From: Paracoccus methylarcula
GTDB lineage: Bacteria; Pseudomonadota; Alphaproteobacteria; Rhodobacterales; Rhodobacteraceae
NCBI RefSeq assembly: GCF_003007735.2
Contig: NZ_PXNQ02000006.1
Location: 1 to 64,000, forward strand
Reading direction: 5' to 3'
Length of the DNA: 64,000 nt
Below the pieces are notes generated by a model, which searched no databases, was not told the origin of the DNA, and saw nothing but the letters and a program-made list of their open reading frames with translations. The translations under genes were made by a program, and so were the position numbers. Shown here piece after piece: positions 35,423 to 43,071 of this stretch. The number at the start of each line of letters is the position of its first letter. Positions within the stretch are counted from its first letter, which is position 1.

Positions 35423-35592
35423 GCATTCAAATATCTGCTTTGCCCGTGAAACAGTCCGTCGTGGTCGAAGCGCCAATTGCGCAGGCTTTCAAGGTCTTCA
35501 CCGAGGGGTTCGGCAGTTTCAAACCTCCCGAGCACAATTTGCTTGGCGTCGAGATCGCGGAAACGGTGTTCGAACCACGGGCCGGCGATATG
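35419..35592 (+). pseudogene. SRPBCC (AHSA1-type) protein N-terminal fragment
   Basis: From the ATG at 35419: MSIQISALPVKQSVVVEAPI, then AQAFKVFTEGFGSFKPPEHN and VFEPRAGD. This is the START/AHSA1 fold beginning of the partner of ArsR regulators. Homology ends at about residue 57, and the frame continues into unrelated DNA that carries the dispersed repeat at 35776. The lost two-thirds include the ligand cavity. Probably truncated by an insertion or deletion; the remaining 500 bases to the HxlR gene hold no recognised gene. Confidence 0.7.
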
Positions 35593-35775
35593 CTGAACGA
35601 TTGCGGGCAAGGCCGGACTGCAATGACCCGGATGTGTCCTTGGCAAAGCTCCGTCGCCATATACATGCCATACGGCGGAAAGCGCCCAAGAGAATACCAT
35701 CGCAGCGCAAAACATGGAATCATCGGTCAGTCTGCTCTCTTGTCCTTCCCAGGCACCTTGTTTGTGCAACCGCAG

Positions 35776-35893
35776 CAAAAACCCGCATTGCCGTTGTTCA
35801 TGTTCCCGCAATGCCACAGGATGTGCCAACGGCAGCTTCGACGGGCCGCCTCGCAGCGTCACAGGGGCCTGGCGAGCAACCACAAATAGGCCG
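35776..35893. repeat. Dispersed ~118-bp repeat, copy 2
   Basis: Second copy of the repeat at 28117-28235 in the same orientation, 7.7 kb away. It sits in the debris that truncates the SRPBCC gene, which suggests it belongs to an inserted element. A nearby plus-strand frame reads DPDVSLAKLRRHIHAIRRKAPKR (about 35630-35690), which looks protein-like but was not identified. Confidence 0.5.
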
Positions 35894-36088
35894 CGTTTGC
35901 TATGTCAGCATGATGTCAGAATTACATATGTGCCGCACGCAGAACCCGCGGGTCCACCGGCGCTTTACTTGCTCCGGCATAGACCACCAGCTAATTCGGC
36001 TGAACGATCGTTTCACGCGTCCCTGGGGATGGACCCGAAGCATGGACATGGTCGAGTTCCAGCTAAGCACCGGAAAACGACAGTCCGG

Positions 36089-36445
36089 CTATTTCGGTTC
36101 AGACATTGCGGCCGCAAGGACCTGCTGCCGGTCAAGGTCATCAGTTGCTTCCCACCATTCACCCAATGCATCAATGAGGGGCACCAGCCTTTCTCCGGCA
36201 GGGGTCAGGTCGTACTCGACACGAAGCGGGTAACCGGCAAATTCTGTCCGTTGGACAATACCTGCATCCTCTAGCTTGCGCAGTTCCAGTGTCAGCATCT
36301 TGTGAGAAATTGCCGGATTGTCCCGGCGAAGATCGCTGAAACGCTTCGTGCCATCCTGAAGGTAATAGATCAGTAGTGTCGGCCAGCGACCGCTCAGAAC
36401 CTGCATGACCTCTTCGATGGGACAACGTGAGACAAGGTTTTTCAT
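36089..36445 (-). CDS. HxlR-family regulator
   Basis: 118 residues. CPIEEVMQVLSGRWPTLLIYYLQDGTKRFSDLRRDNPAISHKMLTLELRKLEDAGIVQRTEFAGYPLRVEYDLTPAGERLVPLIDALGEWW is a complete HxlR winged helix; the N-terminal Cys is the residue often used for redox or electrophile sensing in this family. It is divergent from a glutathione S-transferase gene, so the pair may be an electrophile-response unit. The short spacer contains a GGTTAC/GTAA motif of the type found with HxlR regulators. Confidence 0.88.
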   Translation of the reverse strand: MKNLVSRCPIEEVMQVLSGRWPTLLIYYLQDGTKRFSDLRRDNPAISHKMLTLELRKLEDAGIVQRTEFAGYPLRVEYDLTPAGERLVPLIDALGEWWEATDDLDRQQVLAAAMSEPK

Positions 36446-36457
36446 TCTTCGCTCATG

Positions 36458-36525
36458 GTTACAAAAAGGTGCGTAATTTACTTTGCGCGTGGCCCCGTTA
36501 AATTCCTCCCACGCTGCGCAGCGTG
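36458..36525. promoter_or_regulatory. HxlR/GST divergent control region
   Basis: GGTTACAAAAAGGTGCGTAA (36457-36476) shows the GTTAC-(A-rich)-GTAA arrangement reported for HxlR sites. Further on, CACGCTGCGCAGCGTG (36510-36525) is a perfect 16-bp palindrome 29 bases before the GST start and could be an operator or a leader hairpin. Confidence 0.45.
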
Positions 36526-36553
36526 ATCACCAGAAATCACGGAGAATGATAAC

Positions 36554-37258
36554 ATGGAACCTATTCTGCTGTATGGCTTTCCCTCGGGAAGCTCCATGGG
36601 GCTTGTGGCTGCGCTCGAATGGTTGGCACGTCCCTACAGGCTTTGCCGCGTCGATATGTTCGGCGAGATGCGTGAACCCGCCTATAAACGGCTCAATCCG
36701 CGCGTCGAAACGCCCGCCTTGATCACCGATAAGGGCGAGGTGCTGACCGAGACCATGGCGATTGCAACCTGGCTTGAAGCGCGGGACAGGGAACGTCGGA
36801 TCAGCTTTGATCCGCTGTCGCGGCAGGCCGATCGAATGCATCAGATCATGGCCTTCATCAATACCGGGTTTACCGGCTCGTTCGGCCCCCTATGGGCCGC
36901 CATGGAGATGGAGCCACCCAATCCGGCGATGCAGTCGGCCTTGAGGGAATGGGGCAGTGAGGGCGTGATCGAGCGGCATGACAGGCTCGAAGAGATGATC
37001 GGCGATACAAAGTTTCTGATTGCAGATCATCCAACCCTTGCCGATGCTATTCTGATCGGCGTTGCACGATGGCTGGATTTCCATGGGGTGGCCGACAAGG
37101 AATGCTGGCCAAAGCTCGCAGCGTTGCGAGAGCGCATCGAGGCTGACCCGGCAGTCGTTTACGCGACGGCGCTGGAAAGCGGCGAGATGCAGCCGGGTAA
37201 CGGGGCGTGCAGCGCACATATGGAGCTTTCGGAACTGATCGATCGGTTCGGCTCATAG
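36554..37258 (+). CDS. Glutathione S-transferase family protein
   Basis: 234 residues. The thioredoxin-like N-domain reads ILLYGFPSGSSMGLVAALEWL, with the conserved cis-Pro segment VETPALITDKGEVLTETMAIATWLEAR (ET binding the gamma-glutamyl group). A helical C-domain follows with FLIADHPTLADAILIGVARW (the N-capping-box/hydrophobic staple region). The SGSSMG stretch supplies a likely Ser to activate glutathione. AGAATGATAAC precedes the start with GGAG at 36541. Divergent HxlR gene; detoxification of electrophiles is the probable role. Confidence 0.88.
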   Translation: MEPILLYGFPSGSSMGLVAALEWLARPYRLCRVDMFGEMREPAYKRLNPRVETPALITDKGEVLTETMAIATWLEARDRERRISFDPLSRQADRMHQIMAFINTGFTGSFGPLWAAMEMEPPNPAMQSALREWGSEGVIERHDRLEEMIGDTKFLIADHPTLADAILIGVARWLDFHGVADKECWPKLAALRERIEADPAVVYATALESGEMQPGNGACSAHMELSELIDRFGS

Positions 37259-37262
37259 CAAC

Positions 37263-37306
37263 ATCGGGTGCGGATGTTCTTGTTGCGAGGTCTAGCCGCA
37301 CCCGAT
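37263..37306. terminator. Long inverted repeat after GST
   Basis: ATCGGGTGCGG (37263-37273) and CCGCACCCGAT (37296-37306) form a perfect 11-bp stem with a 22-base loop, starting 5 bases after the GST stop. Likely 3' boundary of the GST transcript, though without a U-run. Nothing else is seen up to 37477. Confidence 0.5.
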
Positions 37307-37477
37307 CACCGGTTGAACATCTGATACAGACCGAGTTCGGGTGCCGGCACAACGTCGTTTTTGTTCCTCATTACCGCTATTGGCTGCCTGAAAATGCTGT
37401 GACTGGCACGAACGGTTGGTTTAGGGGGGCGCCGGGTCGTGACTCATATGCCGCTCCGAATGGCGAGAATGGACCGT

Positions 37478-37943
37478 TCATACGGGTGCTTCTCTAACGA
37501 GAGGTAGACGTCGTTCCAGGGGAATCCTGGCGTCGAGAGCAGCGAGCTTTGCCAGTCCTATTGTTCGCTGCCCGTTCTTCTGCATTTTCCCAGCCGCATG
37601 CCAGGCCTCTGATCCGGGGCCGTTGTAGACCACAGAAATCGATTCTCCCTTGGGGCGGCAAAGTACGAGCAGGTGCTCCGGCTCGTGCCGAATTGAAACA
37701 CCTTTTCCTTGGGTGAGCTTTATTTCGACTCTGCGGCCGTCTCGCGCCTGTGCATAGTGTGCCTTGGTTGACGCGGGATTCAATTCGAGATCGAACATAT
37801 ATGAGGCGACGACCTCTCCGACACTCCCAACCAAATGGCCATCCAATGTAAACTTACGGCCGGGAAATACCTTCGAGCGCGTCGGTGGACTGATAGAGTT
37901 GGTCAAGAAGAGCGCCAATTTGTTGCCAGTCGATCTCGTTCAT
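37478..37943 (-). pseudogene. DUF6998-like small protein, frameshifted
   Basis: A minus-strand gene starting MNEIDWQQIGALLDQLYQST (ATG at 37943), DALE, then after a one-base slip near 37870, VFPGRKFTLDGHLVGSVGEVVASYMFDLELNPAS and onward (KAHYAQARDGRRVEIKLTQG, IRHEPEHLLVLCRP, GKMQKNGQRTIGLAKL). This matches what I recall as DUF6998, a family of small proteins of unknown function with a nuclease-like sheet (GEV..Y..DL…A.DGR.VEIK resembles the E/D-ExK spacing of restriction-type folds). Removing one G from CTCGAAGG joins both frames. No partner gene is adjacent. Confidence 0.6.
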
Positions 37944-37970
37944 CTGTAGTATCTCCGGGTCACTGGAACA

Positions 37971-38897
37971 TCAGACCTGCCGGACGCGCGACAGCGTTTC
38001 GCGGGCACAAGCTGACAGGATGTCCATGATCAATTGCGACACCGTCGGCAGTTCCCTCACCGCACTGACAAGCAGGGATATCGACTGGGCGGCGGCGGTT
38101 TCGTCGGCGATCGGAATGAAAACCAACCTCTTCTCGAAAATCTCGGCAGATACGTCGAGTTCGGATGTCAGCGCGACATGCCGCCCCTGTGCAATCAGCC
38201 GTTTTACCAGTTGCAGGGAATTGGTCGCGACCGGCTGCCTGCCTTCATGTATCAGCCATTCGTGATCGGCTTCGAGATATTGCCTGATCGAGAGCGCCTG
38301 GCTTTGAAGCACGACCGGAAACTCCGTGATCTGTTGCAAGGTCACGGATTCTTCGTTGGCGAGATCATGGTTCGGTGCGACCACGCATCCCAGGGGAAGC
38401 CGCTCCGACCAGAGCGCGCGTATGTTGCGGTGAGGTTTTGCATTGAAAGCGAGTGCAATGTCGACGATGCCCTGATCGAGCGCCTGCACTGCATCGCCCG
38501 GGCTCATGACTTCCAGGTCCAACTGGACAAGGGGAAACTCTGCGGCGACACGTCCCACGAAATCCGGAATCATGCCGTTCACCTGGCTGTCCATGATCGC
38601 GATCCGGACCTGACCCAGATCGACCCCTTGCATTTGCTGCATCTCGGACCACAGGGCGTTTCCGTCATTGCGCCAGCGTCGGGCCAGCACGACCAGCATC
38701 TCTCCTGCCTTGGTGAGAGTCATCCCGTTCGAGTGGCGGTCGAAAAGGCGCATATGGGCCGCTTCCTCTAGGAGCAGGATCTGCCGGTCGATTGCCGAGG
38801 CGGAAATGCCAAGCACGCGAGAGGCGGCCTGGATCGAGCCGTTCTTGGCGACGGCATCCACATAGGCGAGCGATCTGGGCAGAAGATTCAAGGACAT
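37971..38897 (-). CDS. LysR-type regulator divergent from the uraD-TRAP operon
   Basis: 308 residues. LPRSLAYVDAVAKNGSIQAASRVLGISASAIDRQILLLEEAAHMRLFDRHSNGMTLTKAG is the N-terminal domain; the effector domain contains QVRIAIMDSQVNGMIPDFVGRVAAEFPLVQLDLEVMSPGDAVQALDQG. The start at 38897 (MSLNLLPRSL) gives the usual length. It lies divergent from uraD-dctPQM-uraH with a 131-bp spacer and is the obvious candidate to control that operon in response to a purine-degradation intermediate. No operator was assigned with confidence. Confidence 0.85.
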   Translation of the reverse strand: MSLNLLPRSLAYVDAVAKNGSIQAASRVLGISASAIDRQILLLEEAAHMRLFDRHSNGMTLTKAGEMLVVLARRWRNDGNALWSEMQQMQGVDLGQVRIAIMDSQVNGMIPDFVGRVAAEFPLVQLDLEVMSPGDAVQALDQGIVDIALAFNAKPHRNIRALWSERLPLGCVVAPNHDLANEESVTLQQITEFPVVLQSQALSIRQYLEADHEWLIHEGRQPVATNSLQLVKRLIAQGRHVALTSELDVSAEIFEKRLVFIPIADETAAAQSISLLVSAVRELPTVSQLIMDILSACARETLSRVRQV

Positions 38898-39028
38898 GAC
38901 AGCCGAGTCCCTAGTTGCGCATTTCCTGAGCATACACATTTTTGGAATGCATGTCTGAGTTTATTATGATTTTTAAAACACTTCCCTTGCGTTAACCTTT
39001 CCAGGGATCAAGGGGAGAACTAGCGCAG

Positions 39029-39565
39029 ATGCCTGTCAGCCTTCATGAACTGAACAACGCCGATGAAAATCGCTTTGTCGAAATGGCTGGCTTTCTGGTC
39101 GAGAATTCCTCCTGGGTCCTGGAAGAGATCGCGGGGCAGCGCCCTTTCGGCTCGGCGCAGGCCCTGTGCGACGCGATAGAGGCGGCAATCACCCGGATGA
39201 ACCGCGCCGATCAGACCAACCTGTTTCTTGCGCATCCGGAACTTGCCGGGGCGGAGGCTCAGGCGGGAACGATGACGCGCGAGTCGACGGGCGAACAGGG
39301 GCGGCTGGGCCTGCTGTCGCTTGACCGCAAAGAACTGGAGAGGTTGCAGAAGCTGAATGCCGAGTATCGTCAGCGCTTCGGGTATCCTTTCATTGTCGCA
39401 TTGAGCCGGCAGCCCGATCTTGCTGCCGTGTTCGGTTTGCTTGCACAACGGCTCCGCAACGATCCGGATGCCGAAATACGGGCGACGATCGCCGAAATAA
39501 TGCATGTCGTGCGGGGGCGCGCAGCGCAGATTTCGGATGATCGGGTCATATCGGGCGGCCTGTAG
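39029..39565 (+). CDS. uraD: OHCU decarboxylase
   Basis: 178 residues. It converts 2-oxo-4-hydroxy-4-carboxy-5-ureidoimidazoline to (S)-allantoin, the last step of the urate-to-allantoin route, in the cytoplasm. Family motifs are present: FLVENSSWVLEEIAGQRPFG, the catalytic AHPELAG (His of HPxLA), STGEQGRLGL, and LNAEYRQRFGYPFIVAL near the C-terminus. There is no signal peptide and no fusion partner. AGGGGAG lies 11 bases upstream of the ATG. It is the first gene of the operon and precedes the TRAP binding protein by 32 bases. The partner enzyme HIU hydrolase occurs twice downstream; urate oxidase is not in the window. Confidence 0.9.
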   Translation: MPVSLHELNNADENRFVEMAGFLVENSSWVLEEIAGQRPFGSAQALCDAIEAAITRMNRADQTNLFLAHPELAGAEAQAGTMTRESTGEQGRLGLLSLDRKELERLQKLNAEYRQRFGYPFIVALSRQPDLAAVFGLLAQRLRNDPDAEIRATIAEIMHVVRGRAAQISDDRVISGGL

Positions 39566-39597
39566 GCCGGCTCGCAATTCAACAGGAAGGGAAAAAC

Positions 39598-40590
39598 ATG
39601 AACAAAACTGTAGCCGCACTTATTGGCATGGCCTTTTCGCTGGCCACGCTTGGCACCGCCTCGGCGGAAACCATTCGCATCGCGGGCAATTTCGCAGGCG
39701 AGCATTCGTCCAGCCAGGCGATGCTGGTGTTCAAGGAGGAAATCGAGAAGCTCACCGATGGCGAGCTGGAGGTGAACATCTTCCCGGCCCAGCAATTGGG
39801 AGGCGCGGCCGAGAATGTTCAGGCGGTCAAGCTGGGCGCGGTCGAGCTGATCTGGGTTGGAACCGCCTATCTGACCCGGACGATCCCCGAACTGGAGGTT
39901 CTCGGTGTGCCGTTCCAGTTCCCCGACCGCGAGACCGCGTTCAAGGTCGTTGACGGTCCGCTGGGTGCCAAGCTTGACGAACATCTCGCCGAGGAATCGC
40001 TGGCGTCACTGGGCTATATGGAACTCGGCTTTCGGCAGTTGACCAATAATGTCCGCCCGATCGAGTCCATAGACGATATCGCGGGGCTCAAGATCCGGCT
40101 GCAACCCAACGAGACCCACCTGGCCACGTTCCGCGCCCTGGGTGCCAACCCGGTCGCCATGGATGTCAAGGAGCTTTATTCCGCGCTTGAGCAAGGGGTG
40201 ATCGATGGGCAGGAGAACCCGTTCTCGATCATCGTGGTTTCCCGTTATTCCGAGATCCAGAAGCATCTCAGCGACACCCGGCACTTCTTCGACTTCATCT
40301 CGGTGGTGGCGAACAAGGACTGGCTTGATGAACTGAGCCCCGAGCATCGGGACGCGGTGCAAGAGGCGATGAACAAGGCGATCGCGTTCCAGCGTGAACT
40401 TGCAATCGAGCAGGAGAGCGAGGCACTGGACAAGCTGATCGAGGAAGGCATGACCTTCACGCCGGTCTCGGACGAACTGGCTGCCGATCTGCGATCCAAG
40501 ACGGCCGATGTGGCCACCTCGGTGCGCGAACGGATCGGCGACGAGTTGTTCACGCTGGTCGATTCCGAAATAGCCGCAAGCACGGAATGA
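39598..40590 (+). CDS. TRAP transporter binding protein (DctP), set 1
   Basis: 330 residues with signal peptide (KTVAALIGMAFSLATLGTASA). Mature DctP fold: IRIAGNFAGEHSSSQAMLVFKEEIEKLTDGELEVNIFPAQQLGG, VPFQFPDRETAFKVVDGPLG, and the signature AGLKIRLQPNETHLATFRALGANPVAMDVKELYSALEQGVIDGQENP, whose Arg (KIR) normally salt-bridges a carboxylate of the ligand. So the ligand likely carries a carboxylate, as OHCU or allantoate would. The gene is followed immediately by a small hairpin, then dctQ and dctM. GGAAGGG lies before the start. Confidence 0.9.
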   Translation: MNKTVAALIGMAFSLATLGTASAETIRIAGNFAGEHSSSQAMLVFKEEIEKLTDGELEVNIFPAQQLGGAAENVQAVKLGAVELIWVGTAYLTRTIPELEVLGVPFQFPDRETAFKVVDGPLGAKLDEHLAEESLASLGYMELGFRQLTNNVRPIESIDDIAGLKIRLQPNETHLATFRALGANPVAMDVKELYSALEQGVIDGQENPFSIIVVSRYSEIQKHLSDTRHFFDFISVVANKDWLDELSPEHRDAVQEAMNKAIAFQRELAIEQESEALDKLIEEGMTFTPVSDELAADLRSKTADVATSVRERIGDELFTLVDSEIAASTE

Positions 40591-40604
40591 CCCGGCTCGC
40601 CGGG
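40591..40604 (+). promoter_or_regulatory. Hairpin after dctP, set 1
   Basis: CCCGG-CTCG-CCGGG immediately after the dctP stop and just before dctQ. The position corresponds to stronger hairpins in TRAP sets 2 and 3; it could limit readthrough or protect the dctP message 3' end so that binding protein exceeds permease. Confidence 0.4.
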
Positions 40605-40615
40605 CGGGAGAACCA

Positions 40616-41113
40616 ATGGAACGCGTGTTTACCCTGGTCTTGTCGCGTGTCGATGCCGTGGCACGGGTGGTCCTGCTTGGATGCATGACGGTGATGATCG
40701 TGGTCGTCGCCACGCAGGTCCTGATGCGCTACGCATTCAACGCCTCGATCGACTGGGCCGACGAGGTCTCCCGGCTGGCCTTTGTCTGGTCGATCTTCAT
40801 CGCCATTCCGCTGGGAATTCGCGAGGGAGCCCATGTCGGCATCGAGCTGTTGATAAACAAGCTGCCACGAAAGCTGGCCCGGCAAGTGACCCGGACCATG
40901 CTGGCGCTGGCTTTCCTGCTGATGTGCGTGGTGACCTATGAAGCCGTTGTCGTCGCCTACGAGACATGGTCCGAACGCCTGGGCGCGATCAATATCTCGT
41001 CCAGCTATTTCTTCGTGGCGGTGATTGTCGGCTCGGCCCATGCGGCGCTGCACCTGCTTCACCTCGTGCTTCACCCGCTGGACGAGCACGGCCCGGAATA
41101 CCCGATCGATTAA
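40616..41113 (+). CDS. TRAP small permease subunit (DctQ), set 1
   Basis: 165 residues, four predicted membrane helices: VVLLGCMTVMIVVVATQVLMRYAFNASIDWADEVSRLAFVWSIFIAIPLGIREGAHVGIELLI (helices 1-2 with the DctQ-type WADE..R segment), LALAFLLMCVVTYEAVV and the final YFFVAVIVGSAHAALHLLHLV. It is the accessory membrane subunit that pairs with DctM. GGGAG is 6 bases before the ATG. Its stop lies 12 bases before the dctM start, so the two are cotranslated. Confidence 0.88.
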   Translation: MERVFTLVLSRVDAVARVVLLGCMTVMIVVVATQVLMRYAFNASIDWADEVSRLAFVWSIFIAIPLGIREGAHVGIELLINKLPRKLARQVTRTMLALAFLLMCVVTYEAVVVAYETWSERLGAINISSSYFFVAVIVGSAHAALHLLHLVLHPLDEHGPEYPID

Positions 41114-41125
41114 GGATATATCAGC

Positions 41126-42406
41126 ATGAGCCTTATCGTCATTTTCCTTTTTCTCGGCCTTGCCGCGCTGGGGATGCCACTGGCCTTTTCGCTGGGCGTG
41201 TCAGCGCTTGGGGGACTGGTGCTTTCCGGGTTCGATCTTGCCGTGCTGCCGCCGCGGATCATGAACTCGGTCAACTCCTTCCCGCTGATGTCGATCCCCC
41301 TGTTCATGGTGACAGGGGAGCTGATGCTGAAGGGCGGCATCATGGAGCGGCTGGTGGATTTCGCCAATGCCTTCGTCGGGCGCGTGCGCGGTGGCCTGGC
41401 GCAGGTGGCGCTGCTGTCGGGCGCCGGGCTAGCCTCGGTATCGGGGGCTGCGGTGGCGGATGCCAGCGCGCTGTCGGCAACGCTCGTGCCGTCGTTGAAA
41501 AAGCAGTATGGCCTGGGATTTTCCACCGGGATCGTCGCGGCGGCGGCAAACCTGGGTCCGATCATTCCGCCATCCGGCGCGATGATCGTCTATGCCTTCA
41601 TGGCCGGCTCCAGCGTGTCCGTCGGGGGCATGTTCATGGCGGGCGTGATCCCGGGGCTGATCCTGGTGCTGGTGCTGATGTCGCTGTGCTGGCTGATCTC
41701 GTATGTTCGGGACTATCCGCTCGTTGGCGAAAAAGTGAGCCTTTCGAATATCCTCCACCAGCTTCGCCGGTCCTTCGTCGTCTTCATGATGCCGATCGTG
41801 GTGATCGGAGGCATCGTCGGCGGTGCCTTCACGCCGACCGAGGGGGCTGCGGTAGGGGTGGTCTACGCGCTCCTGCTGGGCTTTTTCGTGACCCGCAGGC
41901 TGCGGCTCGCCGATCTGCCGGGGGTGCTGCTGCAGGCAGCCAAGACCTCGGCCATTGTCGGTGCGATGATCGCCTATGCCTCGACCGTCACCTTCCTGTT
42001 CACCATCGATTTGCTGCCGATGCAGTTGGCGGGATTCGTGAACCAGTTGACCGAAAGCCCGACCATGTTCCTGATCCTGGTGGCATTGATGCTGATCGTG
42101 GTCGGGATGTTTCTGGAATCGAACGCGGCCTATATCATGCTGGTGCCGTTGTTCCACCCGATCGCGATCACCTATGGCATCGATCCGCTGCATTTCGGCT
42201 TTCTGTTCGTGTTCAACCTGGTCATCGGCATGCTGACACCGCCCGTGGGCGTGGTCCTGTTCGTCGTCTGCGGCATAACGGGGGTGAAAATGGGCGAGCT
42301 TGTGCGGGAAAGCTGGCCTTTCATCGTGGCGATGTACGTGCTGCTGATCATCTGCATGTTCGTGCCGGGTATCGTCACCTGGCTGCCGCACCGCTTGGGC
42401 TACTGA
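41126..42406 (+). CDS. TRAP large permease subunit (DctM), set 1
   Basis: 426 residues with about 12 helices, the Na+-coupled transport subunit. Typical segments: LFLGLAALGMPLAFSLGVSALGGLV, SFPLMSIPLFMVTGELML, GAGLASVSGAAVADASALSATLVPSLKKQYG, AANLGPIIPPSGAMIVYAFMAGSSVSVGGMFMAGVIPGL and the C-terminal FGFLFVFNLVIGMLTPPVGVVLFVVCGI. It ends the transporter trio and is followed after only one base by a strong hairpin, then the exported HIU hydrolase. Confidence 0.92.
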   Translation: MSLIVIFLFLGLAALGMPLAFSLGVSALGGLVLSGFDLAVLPPRIMNSVNSFPLMSIPLFMVTGELMLKGGIMERLVDFANAFVGRVRGGLAQVALLSGAGLASVSGAAVADASALSATLVPSLKKQYGLGFSTGIVAAAANLGPIIPPSGAMIVYAFMAGSSVSVGGMFMAGVIPGLILVLVLMSLCWLISYVRDYPLVGEKVSLSNILHQLRRSFVVFMMPIVVIGGIVGGAFTPTEGAAVGVVYALLLGFFVTRRLRLADLPGVLLQAAKTSAIVGAMIAYASTVTFLFTIDLLPMQLAGFVNQLTESPTMFLILVALMLIVVGMFLESNAAYIMLVPLFHPIAITYGIDPLHFGFLFVFNLVIGMLTPPVGVVLFVVCGITGVKMGELVRESWPFIVAMYVLLIICMFVPGIVTWLPHRLGY

Positions 42407-42407
42407 A

Positions 42408-42464
42408 GCATTTCCGGCAGGGGCGGGTATCGCCCTTGCCGAAAATGCGGCGAGCGATACCCGC
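42408..42464 (+). promoter_or_regulatory. Two mutually exclusive hairpins between dctM and the HIU hydrolase genes
   Basis: Hairpin 1 pairs 42408-42424 (GCATTTCCGGCAGGGGC) with 42432-42448 (GCCCTTGCCGAAAATGC), 16 of 17 positions paired, loop of 7. Hairpin 2 pairs 42423-42433 (GCGGGTATCGC) perfectly with 42454-42464 (GCGATACCCGC). They share 42423-42433 and cannot coexist. Neither has a U-run. Possible internal terminator, attenuator or RNA-processing point separating transporter from enzyme expression. Confidence 0.6.
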
Positions 42465-42547
42465 ACCGGCAAAGGCACGACGATAACGGAGCCCGAAAAA
42501 AGGTCCCATCGCTCGGGAAGGTCAAATAACAGGGGGAGAAGTCGAGA

Positions 42548-43030
42548 ATGGAATTTCCAGACATGAACCGGCGCGAATTCGTGACCGGGCTGGGGATCGG
42601 AGCGGCAGGGCTGTCCGCGATATACGGGGATGGCACGCTCGTCTCACCGGCACATGCGGCCACGCAGGCGACAGGCGGGCAATTGACCCTCCACGCGATC
42701 GATACCCATTTCGGGCAAACCCGCGCCGATCTGCAGATCGACCTGTCGATGCAGGATGCGGACGGAACCTACCAGTTCGTCAAGAGTGTCACGACGGTCG
42801 AACGCGGGCGGACCGAGAACCCTGTGCTTGAACCGGGCGAGCTGCGCATCGGCCGCTATGAACTGCTCATGTATCTGGACGACTACTTCGCCCGCTTCGC
42901 AACCGAACTGCCGAACCCGCCCTTTCTTGGCAAGGTTCCGATCCGTTTCGGCGTGTTTGATGGGTCGCAGAACTTCCATGTGCCGATCCTGTTCAGCCCA
43001 TGGAGCTATTCCTATTATCGCGGCAGCTGA
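42548..43030 (+). CDS. uraH: Exported 5-hydroxyisourate hydrolase (transthyretin-like, Tat signal)
   Basis: 160 residues. The N-terminus carries a twin-arginine signal (MNRREFVTGLGIGAAGLSAI, cleavage near SPAHA-AT), followed by a complete transthyretin-like HIU hydrolase: LTLHAIDTHFGQTRADLQIDL with the active-site His49, then GRTENP with the catalytic Arg, QNFHVPILFSPWSYS with the second His, and the diagnostic C-terminal YRGS. It opens the ring of 5-hydroxyisourate to give OHCU, the substrate of UraD. The Tat signal places it in the periplasm, unlike UraD. GGGGGAG lies 9 bases before the ATG at 42548. A cytosolic paralogue follows 41 bases later. Confidence 0.9.
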   Translation: MEFPDMNRREFVTGLGIGAAGLSAIYGDGTLVSPAHAATQATGGQLTLHAIDTHFGQTRADLQIDLSMQDADGTYQFVKSVTTVERGRTENPVLEPGELRIGRYELLMYLDDYFARFATELPNPPFLGKVPIRFGVFDGSQNFHVPILFSPWSYSYYRGS

Positions 43031-43071
43031 GTCCCGGCCAGACAGTATAATCTATCAAGGAGGAGATCGAG

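Noticed and set aside
41429..42478. His/Gln/Asp-rich minus-strand frame opposite dctM
   Set aside because: Composition is typical of antisense to a membrane protein gene; no start context.
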